This document shows positions 8,761-15,947 of a stretch of DNA of 64,000 nucleotides, one piece after another. Under the pieces are notes generated by a model, which made no database searches, had not been told where the DNA came from, and saw nothing but the letters and a program-made list of their open reading frames with translations. Numbering within the stretch: position 1 is the first letter of the stretch; the number at the start of each line of letters is the position of its first letter. Both the position numbers and the translations under genes were made by a program. This DNA comes from Picosynechococcus sp. PCC 7117 (GTDB taxonomy: Bacteria; Cyanobacteriota; Cyanobacteriia; Cyanobacteriales; MRBY01), in assembly GCF_001693275.1 (NCBI RefSeq), contig NZ_CP016482.1, positions 124,001 through 188,000 of the forward strand. Direction: 5' to 3'.

Positions 8761-9205
8761 TATAAGCTAGCATTTCTCCAAGGACTTTGTAAATTACCGT
8801 AGGGATCAAAAAATCAAAAATCCAATCAAGCCCAGGGGACTGAACTCCCTTTGCCTCTGCCAGGAGATATCCCATTGGGGGGCGATCGCTGGGAGATTTT
8901 CGGTGCAGCTCTTCAGATCCAACGCCCATGCAATTCCATCGAGCACAGGCTTCCCTGTGGCCAGACCCCACCGGGCGTTTCCTGGGCTTGCTTCAAAACT
9001 CCCAAAATCCCTATTCTTGATCATAGGTTGGCCCTATTGCCGCAACAGTCACCACAAGATTTATCTTTGAGATTTCCTTAAAATTAGCGACTCTTTTTGG
9101 CACTTTTAATTTTTAACAATCCTCAAGCATAAATTTATGATTTGTCTGAAGAATATTCGCCTTCAGCACTAAGAATATGAATTCAATGATATTATAGAAT
9201 CTACT
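8761..9205. other. Intergenic stretch between the two riboswitch leaders; no supported gene
   Basis: This stretch separates the divergent ABC-importer leader and the metE leader and should hold both promoters. Minus-strand frames of 72-74 codons exist (about 8747-9024), but they overlap each other, have no recognisable product and would place a gene directly before an aptamer. I regard them as chance frames, with the possibility of a decayed gene. The right end is AT-rich, consistent with a promoter for metE. Confidence 0.45.
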
Positions 9206-9207
9206 TT

Positions 9208-9375
9208 CGGTTCTAGTGGGGATCAGCCACTGGAGGAAACGGGGAAAGAGCAGTGAAAATCTGCCGCTGTCCCGCAGCTGTAAGCCAGTTTTAGCGCTGT
9301 AATTTTAGGGGTCATTGCCATGATCAATCTAAAATTAAGCTCTAAAAATTGTGTAAGTCAGAATGCCCGCCGATC
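9208..9375 (+). promoter_or_regulatory. Cobalamin (adenosylcobalamin/B12) riboswitch upstream of metE
   Basis: The aptamer core is visible: CAGTGAAAATCTGCCGCTG followed by TCCCGCAGCTGTAAGCC (about 9252-9290), which corresponds to the B12 box, and the 3' closing element AGTCAGAATGCCCGCC (about 9357-9372). The element precedes the B12-independent methionine synthase by about 390 bp, the expected logic being repression of metE when B12 is available. A validated cobalamin riboswitch with metE is known from a close relative of Synechococcus PCC 7002. Confidence 0.92.
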
Positions 9376-9758
9376 GCCAACCACCTTCTAAAACATCTGC
9401 GAGGTACGGATGATCACTGTTTTAGTCTTGGCACGTTCAAGAACGCATCGCCATAGAAGCATTTCGAACAAGCTTCTCCCCCAAGTCTTCAAAACCACTC
9501 AGGCATCACTGCCAAAATATTCCTAACGATTTTGTCGATTAAGTTGTGGTCATTGGCGCTGTTTCGATTCAGGGCCTGGGCGTTTTTTGCTGCCTCAATT
9601 TAATGGGCGATCGCCTTTTTCTTTTTAGTTTGTTTAATCCCTAAATGGGGTAATTTTTTGCTGCATTCATAGCATTAGTTTTCCCAGGTTAGTGGTCAAG
9701 CTTCCTAACAATTTGCCGTTCAATTTTTTAGCATCAAATTCATTCAGGACAATACATA
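9376..9758 (+). other. Long metE leader downstream of the B12 aptamer
   Basis: About 380 bp lie between the aptamer and the metE start with no credible reading frame. The segment directly after the aptamer should contain the expression platform. I could not identify a convincing terminator or ribosome-site sequestering hairpin by eye. A HIP1 site and a T-rich run (AATTTAATGGGCGATCGCC, then CTTTTTCTTTTT) lie near 9597-9630. Confidence 0.4.
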
Positions 9759-12011
9759 ATGACGACATTTCAAACAATGACTCTCGGCTATGCTCGCATG
9801 GGTAAACGCCGGGAACTCAAGAAAGCATTAGAAACTTTTTGGGGCGGAACTTCTAGCGCGGATGAGTTATTGGCCCTACGGCAGGATCTTGAGGTCAAAA
9901 CCTGGCAAGCACAGTTAACGGCGGGCATTGATCGCATTGCCGTAGGGGATCAAACCCTCTACGACCATGTCCTAGACTGGACGGTGCGTTTGGGGCTGAT
10001 TCCCCGGCGGTTCCAGGGTTTGAGCGGGCTTGATCGCTACTTTGCCATGGCTCGGGGCCGGGATGCTTTACCCGCGCTGGAAATGACCAAGTGGTTCGAC
10101 ACAAACTACCACTACCTGGTGCCTGAGATCGAAGACAAGATGCAACCCCTGGGGAACTTTGGGGAATTTTTGGCGATGGTGCAGCGATCGCAAGCCGTTT
10201 TGGGCGATCGCGCCGTACCCGTAGTCCTCAGTCCGGTGACCCTCTTGGCCCTGAGCCGCCACAACGGGAATTTGATAGCTTGGTTGGATCGGCTACTGCC
10301 GCTATATGTCGATCTTCTGGGCCAGCTCAAAGCTCTGGGGATCGAGGAAGTCCAACTGCATGAGCCAATTTTGGTCACGAGCCAAGCCGCCGATCTCAAG
10401 GCAGCGGTGCAGAAGACTTACCACCAACTAGCCGGAGTCGGCTTGCCCATACAGCTAATCACCTACTTTGATGACCTGGGGGTGAACTATGGCTGGGTGA
10501 CGCAGCTACCTGTGGCCGGGATCAGCTTAGATTTTACCCGGGGTCACAACTTAGATCTGCTGATATCCCAAGGATTCCCCACCGACAAAATTCTGGGGGC
10601 GGGGGTCGTCGATGGACGTAATATCTGGCAAATTCATCCCGATGTCACCTTGGCATTGTTGAAAAAATTACAGGCGATCGCCCCCAACTTACGGGTACAG
10701 CCATCCGCCTCACTGCAGTTTGTCCCCCACGATGCCACCTCAGAAACCCAGTTGCCTGAACCCTTACGCCAGGTTTTGAGCTTTGCGGAACAAAAGTTGA
10801 CGGAGGTGACCTTTCTCGCTCGCACGTTAGCTGGTGATGAGACGACGACCCAACAAATGGCCATTGAGCAGCAGTGGCAAACCTTTAAGCAGTTCAATCC
10901 GCCAAATGTCGCAGTGCAGAGTGCAATCCAGAAATTGACTGCAACAGATTTTCAGCGATCGCTCCCCTATGACCTCCGTTTAGCCAAACAGATCCAATTG
11001 CCTCCCTTGCCCACCACAACCATCGGTTCCTTTCCGCAAACGAAAGCTGTACGTCAGTTGCGAGTGAAATATAAAAAAGGGGAGATTTCCCAAGCAGACT
11101 ACCAAGCAGCGATCGATGGGCACATTGCCGATTGCATTAAGCTCCAAGAAGACATTGGCTTGGATGTGCTGGTGCACGGGGAATTTGAGCGCACCGATAT
11201 GGTGGAATATTTCGGTCAACAGCTGCAAGGTTTTGCCTTTACAGTCCACGGTTGGGTACAGAGCTATGGCAGCCGCTGCGTGCGACCACCGATTATCTAT
11301 GGTGATGTTTCATGGCTCCAGCCGATGACGGTGCGAGAGTTTCAGGTCGCCCAATCCCTAACGAACAAACCAGTGAAGGGTATGCTTACTGGGCCAGTGA
11401 CGATGATCAATTGGTCGTTTACCCGCACTGATATTCCCCGCCGTGACCAGGCAATGCAAATTGCCCTCGCCCTACGGAAGGAAGTAGCAAGTCTAGAAGT
11501 GGCTGGAGCGACCCTCATTCAAGTGGATGAACCAGCCCTACGGGAAGGGTTACCCCTAAAAATCAAACGTTGGCAAGCATACCTAGATTGGGCAGTCGAT
11601 GCTTTCCGGTTGGCCACCAGTGCTGTTCAACCAAAGACCCAGGTTCATACCCATATGTGTTACTCCGAATTTGGCGACATCATTGAACATATTGAACGCC
11701 TAGATGCGGATGTGCTCTCTATTGAAAACAGTCGCAGTAATAATGAAACCCTGTTTGAAATTACTAATGCTGGCTATCGCTACCAAGTAGGAAATGGGGT
11801 TTACGACGTCCATAGTCCAGCTGTTCCGAGCGTTGAACAGATGGTGCAGCAGCTCCGCACGGGCATTGATCATCTGGCGATCGCCCAAACCTGGATCAAC
11901 CCAGACTGTGGCCTCAAAACCCGCCGTTGGGAAGAGGTCATACCGGCCCTCAAAAATATGGTGGTTGCGACTCAAAAATTACGGGAGGAAATTCAAAATG
12001 CTGTTCAGTGA
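9759..12011 (+). CDS. metE: Cobalamin-independent methionine synthase MetE
   Basis: 750 residues, the normal length for MetE (5-methyltetrahydropteroyltriglutamate-homocysteine methyltransferase), catalysing the last step of methionine synthesis without B12. The N-terminal half begins with LGYARMGKRRELKKALE, typical of the family. The C-terminal catalytic half opens at TTIGSFPQTKAVR (about residues 422-435) and carries the zinc ligands His632 and Cys634 (HMC) and Cys717 (NPDCGLKTR). Start ATG at 9759. The B12 riboswitch upstream implies the host also has, or can import for, a B12-dependent enzyme and switches between the two. Its 3' end overlaps the next gene by 14 bp. Confidence 0.97.
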   Translation: MTTFQTMTLGYARMGKRRELKKALETFWGGTSSADELLALRQDLEVKTWQAQLTAGIDRIAVGDQTLYDHVLDWTVRLGLIPRRFQGLSGLDRYFAMARGRDALPALEMTKWFDTNYHYLVPEIEDKMQPLGNFGEFLAMVQRSQAVLGDRAVPVVLSPVTLLALSRHNGNLIAWLDRLLPLYVDLLGQLKALGIEEVQLHEPILVTSQAADLKAAVQKTYHQLAGVGLPIQLITYFDDLGVNYGWVTQLPVAGISLDFTRGHNLDLLISQGFPTDKILGAGVVDGRNIWQIHPDVTLALLKKLQAIAPNLRVQPSASLQFVPHDATSETQLPEPLRQVLSFAEQKLTEVTFLARTLAGDETTTQQMAIEQQWQTFKQFNPPNVAVQSAIQKLTATDFQRSLPYDLRLAKQIQLPPLPTTTIGSFPQTKAVRQLRVKYKKGEISQADYQAAIDGHIADCIKLQEDIGLDVLVHGEFERTDMVEYFGQQLQGFAFTVHGWVQSYGSRCVRPPIIYGDVSWLQPMTVREFQVAQSLTNKPVKGMLTGPVTMINWSFTRTDIPRRDQAMQIALALRKEVASLEVAGATLIQVDEPALREGLPLKIKRWQAYLDWAVDAFRLATSAVQPKTQVHTHMCYSEFGDIIEHIERLDADVLSIENSRSNNETLFEITNAGYRYQVGNGVYDVHSPAVPSVEQMVQQLRTGIDHLAIAQTWINPDCGLKTRRWEEVIPALKNMVVATQKLREEIQNAVQ

Positions 12012-12462
12012 TCTTTGGCAGTGCCGCGACACGACTTGGCAAGCTGCTTTTATTCGGGAAAACCTATTGTCCTTAGGTCATGGAGCCTGGCAAGGATATT
12101 TGACCCAAGGGCGCGGCCTGGTTGTTTGTGAGGTGGGCGCGACAGATCTGACTCGCTTGAATTGGCGTCAAGCAGTGGTGCCCTATCATCTCCAATACCG
12201 GCCAGCCGCGACCGTTTATCCATACCTAAAGTCCCGTGGTCTACCGAGCGACGTGCTGGATCATCTCTTAAAGGTGTTACAAACCTATACCCCTGAGCGG
12301 GAGATGCTCCTCGTTCTCAACCATGGTGCCGCCATTGAGGTGGATTGGTTCCAGAACTTGGCGATCGCCCCACCCGACTGTTACCAACAAGTTTGCGATC
12401 GCTGGGAAGAATTCAATCTGACCCCTGAATCTACCAGGAAGTATCGAAGTGGCGAACCATGA
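11998..12462 (+). CDS. Uncharacterised protein co-transcribed with metE (154 aa)
   Basis: I do not recognise the family. The ATG at 11998 lies 14 bp inside the metE 3' end in another frame, so translation is probably coupled and the gene shares the B12-controlled transcript. The protein is soluble, with no signal peptide or membrane segment. It is rich in Trp and Tyr (VVPYHLQYRPAATVYPYLKS) and ends in a charged tail. The overlap suggests a role connected to methionine synthesis or folate/homocysteine handling, which is inference from position only. Confidence 0.7.
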   Translation: MLFSDLWQCRDTTWQAAFIRENLLSLGHGAWQGYLTQGRGLVVCEVGATDLTRLNWRQAVVPYHLQYRPAATVYPYLKSRGLPSDVLDHLLKVLQTYTPEREMLLVLNHGAAIEVDWFQNLAIAPPDCYQQVCDRWEEFNLTPESTRKYRSGEP

Positions 12463-12479
12463 AAAATTAACACTATCGC

Positions 12480-12740
12480 CAAATCGGAGTACAGACTAAG
12501 CCTCAGCGATCAAAAGTCGCCAGCTCCAGCAGTATCTCCACTACCCTGGGCGCATTCCTGCCACTGTCCATCCCTTTGTCAAAATGGCCCAGGGTCAATC
12601 GAATTTGCCCCAATCAGGGCCCCAGCGCCACAATCTGATCAAGGTAAGGCGATCGCCCTTGGCAGCGCTGTCATCCTTGGGGGTCTTGCTCTTGGTCAAA
12701 TTTCCCAAAGCCATCCTGATCAAATTGCCAGGACGATCAA
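12480..12740 (+). pseudogene. Frameshifted coding remnant of unknown origin
   Basis: Two adjacent frames look protein-like. One reads RQLQQYLHYPGRIPATVHPF and continues to about 12640. The other begins near 12640 with QGKAIALGSAVILGGLALGQ and ends at a TAA near 12747. Together they resemble the broken end of one protein with a hydrophobic C-terminus, interrupted by a frameshift and lacking a start. I cannot name the parent gene. It belongs to the block of gene debris around the desaturase. Confidence 0.35.
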
Positions 12741-12861
12741 AGCATAACTGTAAAGATTCACCTTTCGCTTTTGATTCTGGCCAGGCCGAGGAACGTTAGA
12801 CAGCCTCAAGCAGTAGTACGGTTTGCCTCGATATGGACTTCGAAAATCATCAAGTAATATC

Positions 12862-14001
12862 ATGATCAAAAAGTCAGATTTTGTTTTAGCGCCCTACATG
12901 CAGCGCAGCGATCGCCACGCCACCAATCAAATGCTCAATACGGTACTGCCCTATGTTGGGCTATGGATTTTAACGATTAAAGCCGCATCGATTTCCCTTT
13001 GGCTGTTACCGCCCATTGTTGGCTTAATGGTGCTATTTTTGTTGCGCTGCTTTTCGTTGATGCATGACTGCGGTCATTACTCTCTGTTTCGGACAAGACA
13101 GATGAATCGAGGGGCTGGTTTTTTGCTGGGAATTATTAACGCCATCCCCCCCTATGCCTGGTCACGGGATCATGCCTACCACCATAAAACCAACGGCGAT
13201 TGGCAACGGTATCGAGGCATTGCCGATTTTTTGTCCACAGAGGAGTTTGCCCAACTCAGTGCCCCTAAGCAAAAGCTTTATGCTTTCCTAAGGCAGCCAA
13301 TTATGGCCCTGCCCGGTGGCTTTTTTTACCTCGTCATTCAGCCCAGACTAACTTTAGGATTGGGCTTTTGGGAATTTTTTCGCCACAGCTTAGCCCACCT
13401 TAATCAACAGGGTTTAAGTAATTTTGGGGCGATCGCCACCACCTATCGATCTCAATACTGGCAGACCTGGGAAGAATTTTGGGACGTGCTATTAAACAAT
13501 ATTTTTGTGGTGGGTAGCTGGATTATATTGAGCGATCTCATTGGGCCAGGGCTATTTTGGAGCCTCTATGCCTCCGTGATGACCTTTGCTGGAACTATTT
13601 TTATCTGCATCTTCTTTGTCCAGCACAATTTTGAAGGGGCCTATGCCCACAGCACCGCAGATTGGGATTATCTACGTGGCGCTATTGAAGGCAGCAGCTA
13701 CCTCGATCTGCCCCCTTGGCTACGGTGGTTTACCGCTGATATTAGCTACCACAGCATCCATCATCTCTCCGAAAAAATCCCCAATTACCATCTAGCCGCT
13801 TGTCATCAAGTCAATCGTCATCTGCTCTCCCAGGTGAAGACTCTCCGCCTGGGCGACCTACACCACTGTGCCAAATTTATTCTCTGGGATGCGGCAACCC
13901 ATCAATTAGTTCCCATACCAACCCAGTCAGCCGTAGCGCCCAAAAATAGCGCGATGATTCCCACGACAGTATCGAAGCTACGCCCCAAAGGAAAGGGTTA
14001 A
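12862..14001 (+). CDS. Membrane fatty acid desaturase family protein
   Basis: 379 residues from the ATG at 12862. The three histidine boxes of the membrane di-iron desaturases are present: HDCGHYSLF, HAYHHKTNGDW and HSIHHLSEKIPNYHL. They are interspersed with hydrophobic segments (GLWILTIKAASISLWLLPPI near the N-terminus; GLFWSLYASVMTFAGTIFIC later). The enzyme inserts a double bond, or hydroxylates, an acyl or related lipid at the membrane. The box spacing resembles the DesA/DesC-like and omega-3 groups, but regiospecificity is not evident. It stands alone, surrounded by broken genes, and may have been transferred with them. An upstream TTG at 12823 is a less likely start. Confidence 0.88.
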   Translation: MIKKSDFVLAPYMQRSDRHATNQMLNTVLPYVGLWILTIKAASISLWLLPPIVGLMVLFLLRCFSLMHDCGHYSLFRTRQMNRGAGFLLGIINAIPPYAWSRDHAYHHKTNGDWQRYRGIADFLSTEEFAQLSAPKQKLYAFLRQPIMALPGGFFYLVIQPRLTLGLGFWEFFRHSLAHLNQQGLSNFGAIATTYRSQYWQTWEEFWDVLLNNIFVVGSWIILSDLIGPGLFWSLYASVMTFAGTIFICIFFVQHNFEGAYAHSTADWDYLRGAIEGSSYLDLPPWLRWFTADISYHSIHHLSEKIPNYHLAACHQVNRHLLSQVKTLRLGDLHHCAKFILWDAATHQLVPIPTQSAVAPKNSAMIPTTVSKLRPKGKG

Positions 14002-14064
14002 TTATCTAAAAATTCTTTAAATGACTGTTTTAGTTCAATAAAAAGCCAAAATTGAGTGAATATA

Positions 14065-14370
14065 ATGTCTATTCTTGCATTTTTTGTTGTTTTTCGCCTA
14101 CTTTTACTGTTGGGCAGCCTAATGGTTTATCTGTTGACTGCCCATAAATACCAGTCTTCTGCATCCGTTGCCCAGTCCTATGATGCCTGGACCCAGGACG
14201 GCATTCTGGAATTTTATTGGGGAGAACATATTCACCTCGGCCACTATGGATCTCCCCCCTATCGGAAAGATTTTCTGCAATCTAAACATGACTTTGTCCA
14301 TGAAATGGTGTGTTGGGGTGGCCTCGATGGACCAGGTGGCAACTGCTTCCCAGATTACTTGCCACTATGA
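14065..14370 (+). pseudogene. 5' fragment of an MPBQ/MSBQ-type methyltransferase
   Basis: The first 95 codons match the start of the cyanobacterial 2-methyl-6-phytyl-benzoquinol methyltransferase (tocopherol and plastoquinone pathway). There is an N-terminal hydrophobic anchor, then a block containing SYDAWTQDGILEFYWGEHIH and LGHYGSPPYRKDFLQSKHDF. After WGGLDG the reading frame is lost and the S-adenosylmethionine-binding motif that should follow is missing, so only about a third of the gene remains. It cannot encode an active enzyme. The chromosomal copy presumably supplies the function. Confidence 0.75.
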
Positions 14371-14374
14371 AACA

Positions 14375-14641
14375 TAGGTACAGACAGTGACCTATGGTGA
14401 GACAGCCGCAACGGTGACGGTAGAGACAAAGCAAGGAAAACAGAACCTTAATGCTACTTTGGTGGTGGCGGCCGATGGCAGGCGATCACCGCCCTACCCC
14501 CTGCAGAATTCATTGCCGCCATGGAACGCCACTATGGTGATCACTTTGGGCTACTACGCTTTGCTGTTTACTGATGCTCTGAACCGTATTTTTTCTAACA
14601 ATTGGTGGCCCCTGGTGACAGGGCGGCGGTGGGTGCTGTAG
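14375..14641 (+). pseudogene. Decayed UbiH-type FAD monooxygenase remnant
   Basis: Three pieces of a UbiH/VisC-type FAD-dependent hydroxylase are recognisable in two frames. The first is VETKQGKQNLNATLVVAADG, the region before the second FAD motif. The second is PAEFIAAMERHYGDHFGLL, read in a shifted frame. The third is LNRIFSNNWWPLVTGRR, typical of the C-terminal region. Large internal parts are deleted and at least one frameshift is present. These enzymes hydroxylate quinone precursors, so the remnant fits the neighbouring methyltransferase fragment as debris of a quinone-biosynthesis block. Confidence 0.6.
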
Positions 14642-14865
14642 CTCATGCATCGCTGGTCACTTCTGAGGCGCGCAATGTTACATCTGATGACAGGTCTCTG
14701 GGGAGATCACCCTTCAAATTTTGCTGTACCAAAAATAACGGTTAACCCAAGAAAGGATCGTGCCCTTGGAGTAAATAAAACTAGTATAGTCTACAAATTC
14801 TGCTAAAAGTAGTGGCAAAAATAGAGAAAATCCTTTAGAGGCAAAGTTTTTAGATAAAAATATAC

Positions 14866-15843
14866 CTAATTGAGTCCATAAAATTGTGTTTTTAAACTAT
14901 TTGCAATTTCATGACAAGCTACTTTCGCTGCTTGCACCACATGAATTGAGCGAATAAAACTATGGATTAGGGTCGGGTATCGAAGAATTTTGACCGGAAC
15001 TCCAAATGACCGGAGGCGATCGCCATACATTAACCCATCATCCAGGAGGGGATCCTGTTCCGCAACTGCAATAATTGCGGGTGGTAGTTGACTGGCATCC
15101 TTAACTCTTAGTGGAGACACTTGCCATGCTTCTGCTTGGGAAAAATCTTCTAAATACTGCTGCCAGAACCAAGCCATTGTTTCTTTTGATAACCCAAGCT
15201 GATGACCTGCTTGATAGGAGTTTGTCTCAAAGCCGTACTGGGTAACGGGAGTAATCAGTAATTGGGCAATGGGCGAAATTTTCCTCTCATTGCGTAACTG
15301 GATTGCTGCCACCGCTGCTAAATTACCCCCTGCACTTTCTCCACCAAGGGCTAATCGTTGGCGATCGCCTCCCAAACTAGCTGCTTGTTGATCCGCCCAA
15401 TAAATCGCATCAAGGGCATCATGGACGGCTGCGGGATACTTATGTTCTGGAGAGCGTCGATAATCTACAGAGATCACAATACATTGCCCATATTTAGCTA
15501 AAAAAGAACAAGTATCGTCTGCACTATCCAAGGAACCAAAAACCCAACCACCCCCCTGAAAATAGACAAGTATTGGTAAAGATAAGTCAACACCTTTATC
15601 ACAAATAGGACGATAGATTCTAATTGGAATTGCTGGTGAATGAGGACGTTTAATTAATTGATTCTCAAATTTTACGCCAGCTTCTAACCTGAGATCGTAG
15701 AGTTTAATGGCTTCTTGAAAAAAAAATCGCCCCTGCTCTGCTGTTAGTTGCGTGATCGGAGGATGTCCTAATGTTGTCATCCGCTTTTTGATTTTTTCAA
15801 TGATTTTAAGAACCTCTAGATCGATTTTGCTTTGAGTGATCAT
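14866..15843 (-). CDS. Alpha/beta hydrolase, hormone-sensitive-lipase-like esterase
   Basis: 325 residues from the ATG at 15843, chosen because GGTAGGA lies 6 bp upstream (a TTG at 15861 would add six residues). The oxyanion motif is a variant (FQGGGWVFGS in place of HGGG) and the nucleophile elbow is GGESAGG. The late motif EQDPLLDDG holds the likely catalytic Asp, and HSFIRSIH the catalytic His. These enzymes hydrolyse short acyl esters. It is the last gene downstream of the siderophore operon, 104 bp after the synthetase fusion gene and on the same strand, so it may process an acylated siderophore or its precursor (inference); an unrelated esterase remains possible. Confidence 0.85.
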   Translation of the reverse strand: MITQSKIDLEVLKIIEKIKKRMTTLGHPPITQLTAEQGRFFFQEAIKLYDLRLEAGVKFENQLIKRPHSPAIPIRIYRPICDKGVDLSLPILVYFQGGGWVFGSLDSADDTCSFLAKYGQCIVISVDYRRSPEHKYPAAVHDALDAIYWADQQAASLGGDRQRLALGGESAGGNLAAVAAIQLRNERKISPIAQLLITPVTQYGFETNSYQAGHQLGLSKETMAWFWQQYLEDFSQAEAWQVSPLRVKDASQLPPAIIAVAEQDPLLDDGLMYGDRLRSFGVPVKILRYPTLIHSFIRSIHVVQAAKVACHEIANSLKTQFYGLN

Positions 15844-15947
15844 AGTTATTCCTACCAGCAAAAGCTGCCAATTATTTTTGTTTAAGAAATGTATTGATCC
15901 CCTAAAAAATATAGGGAATCAATTGAATTTGTCAGAATTAAAGTACA

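Noticed and set aside
8747-9024. Minus-strand frames of 72-74 codons upstream of the ABC-importer leader
   Set aside because: They overlap in different frames, have no known relatives to my eye, and would run into a riboswitch-like leader; treated as chance or decayed.
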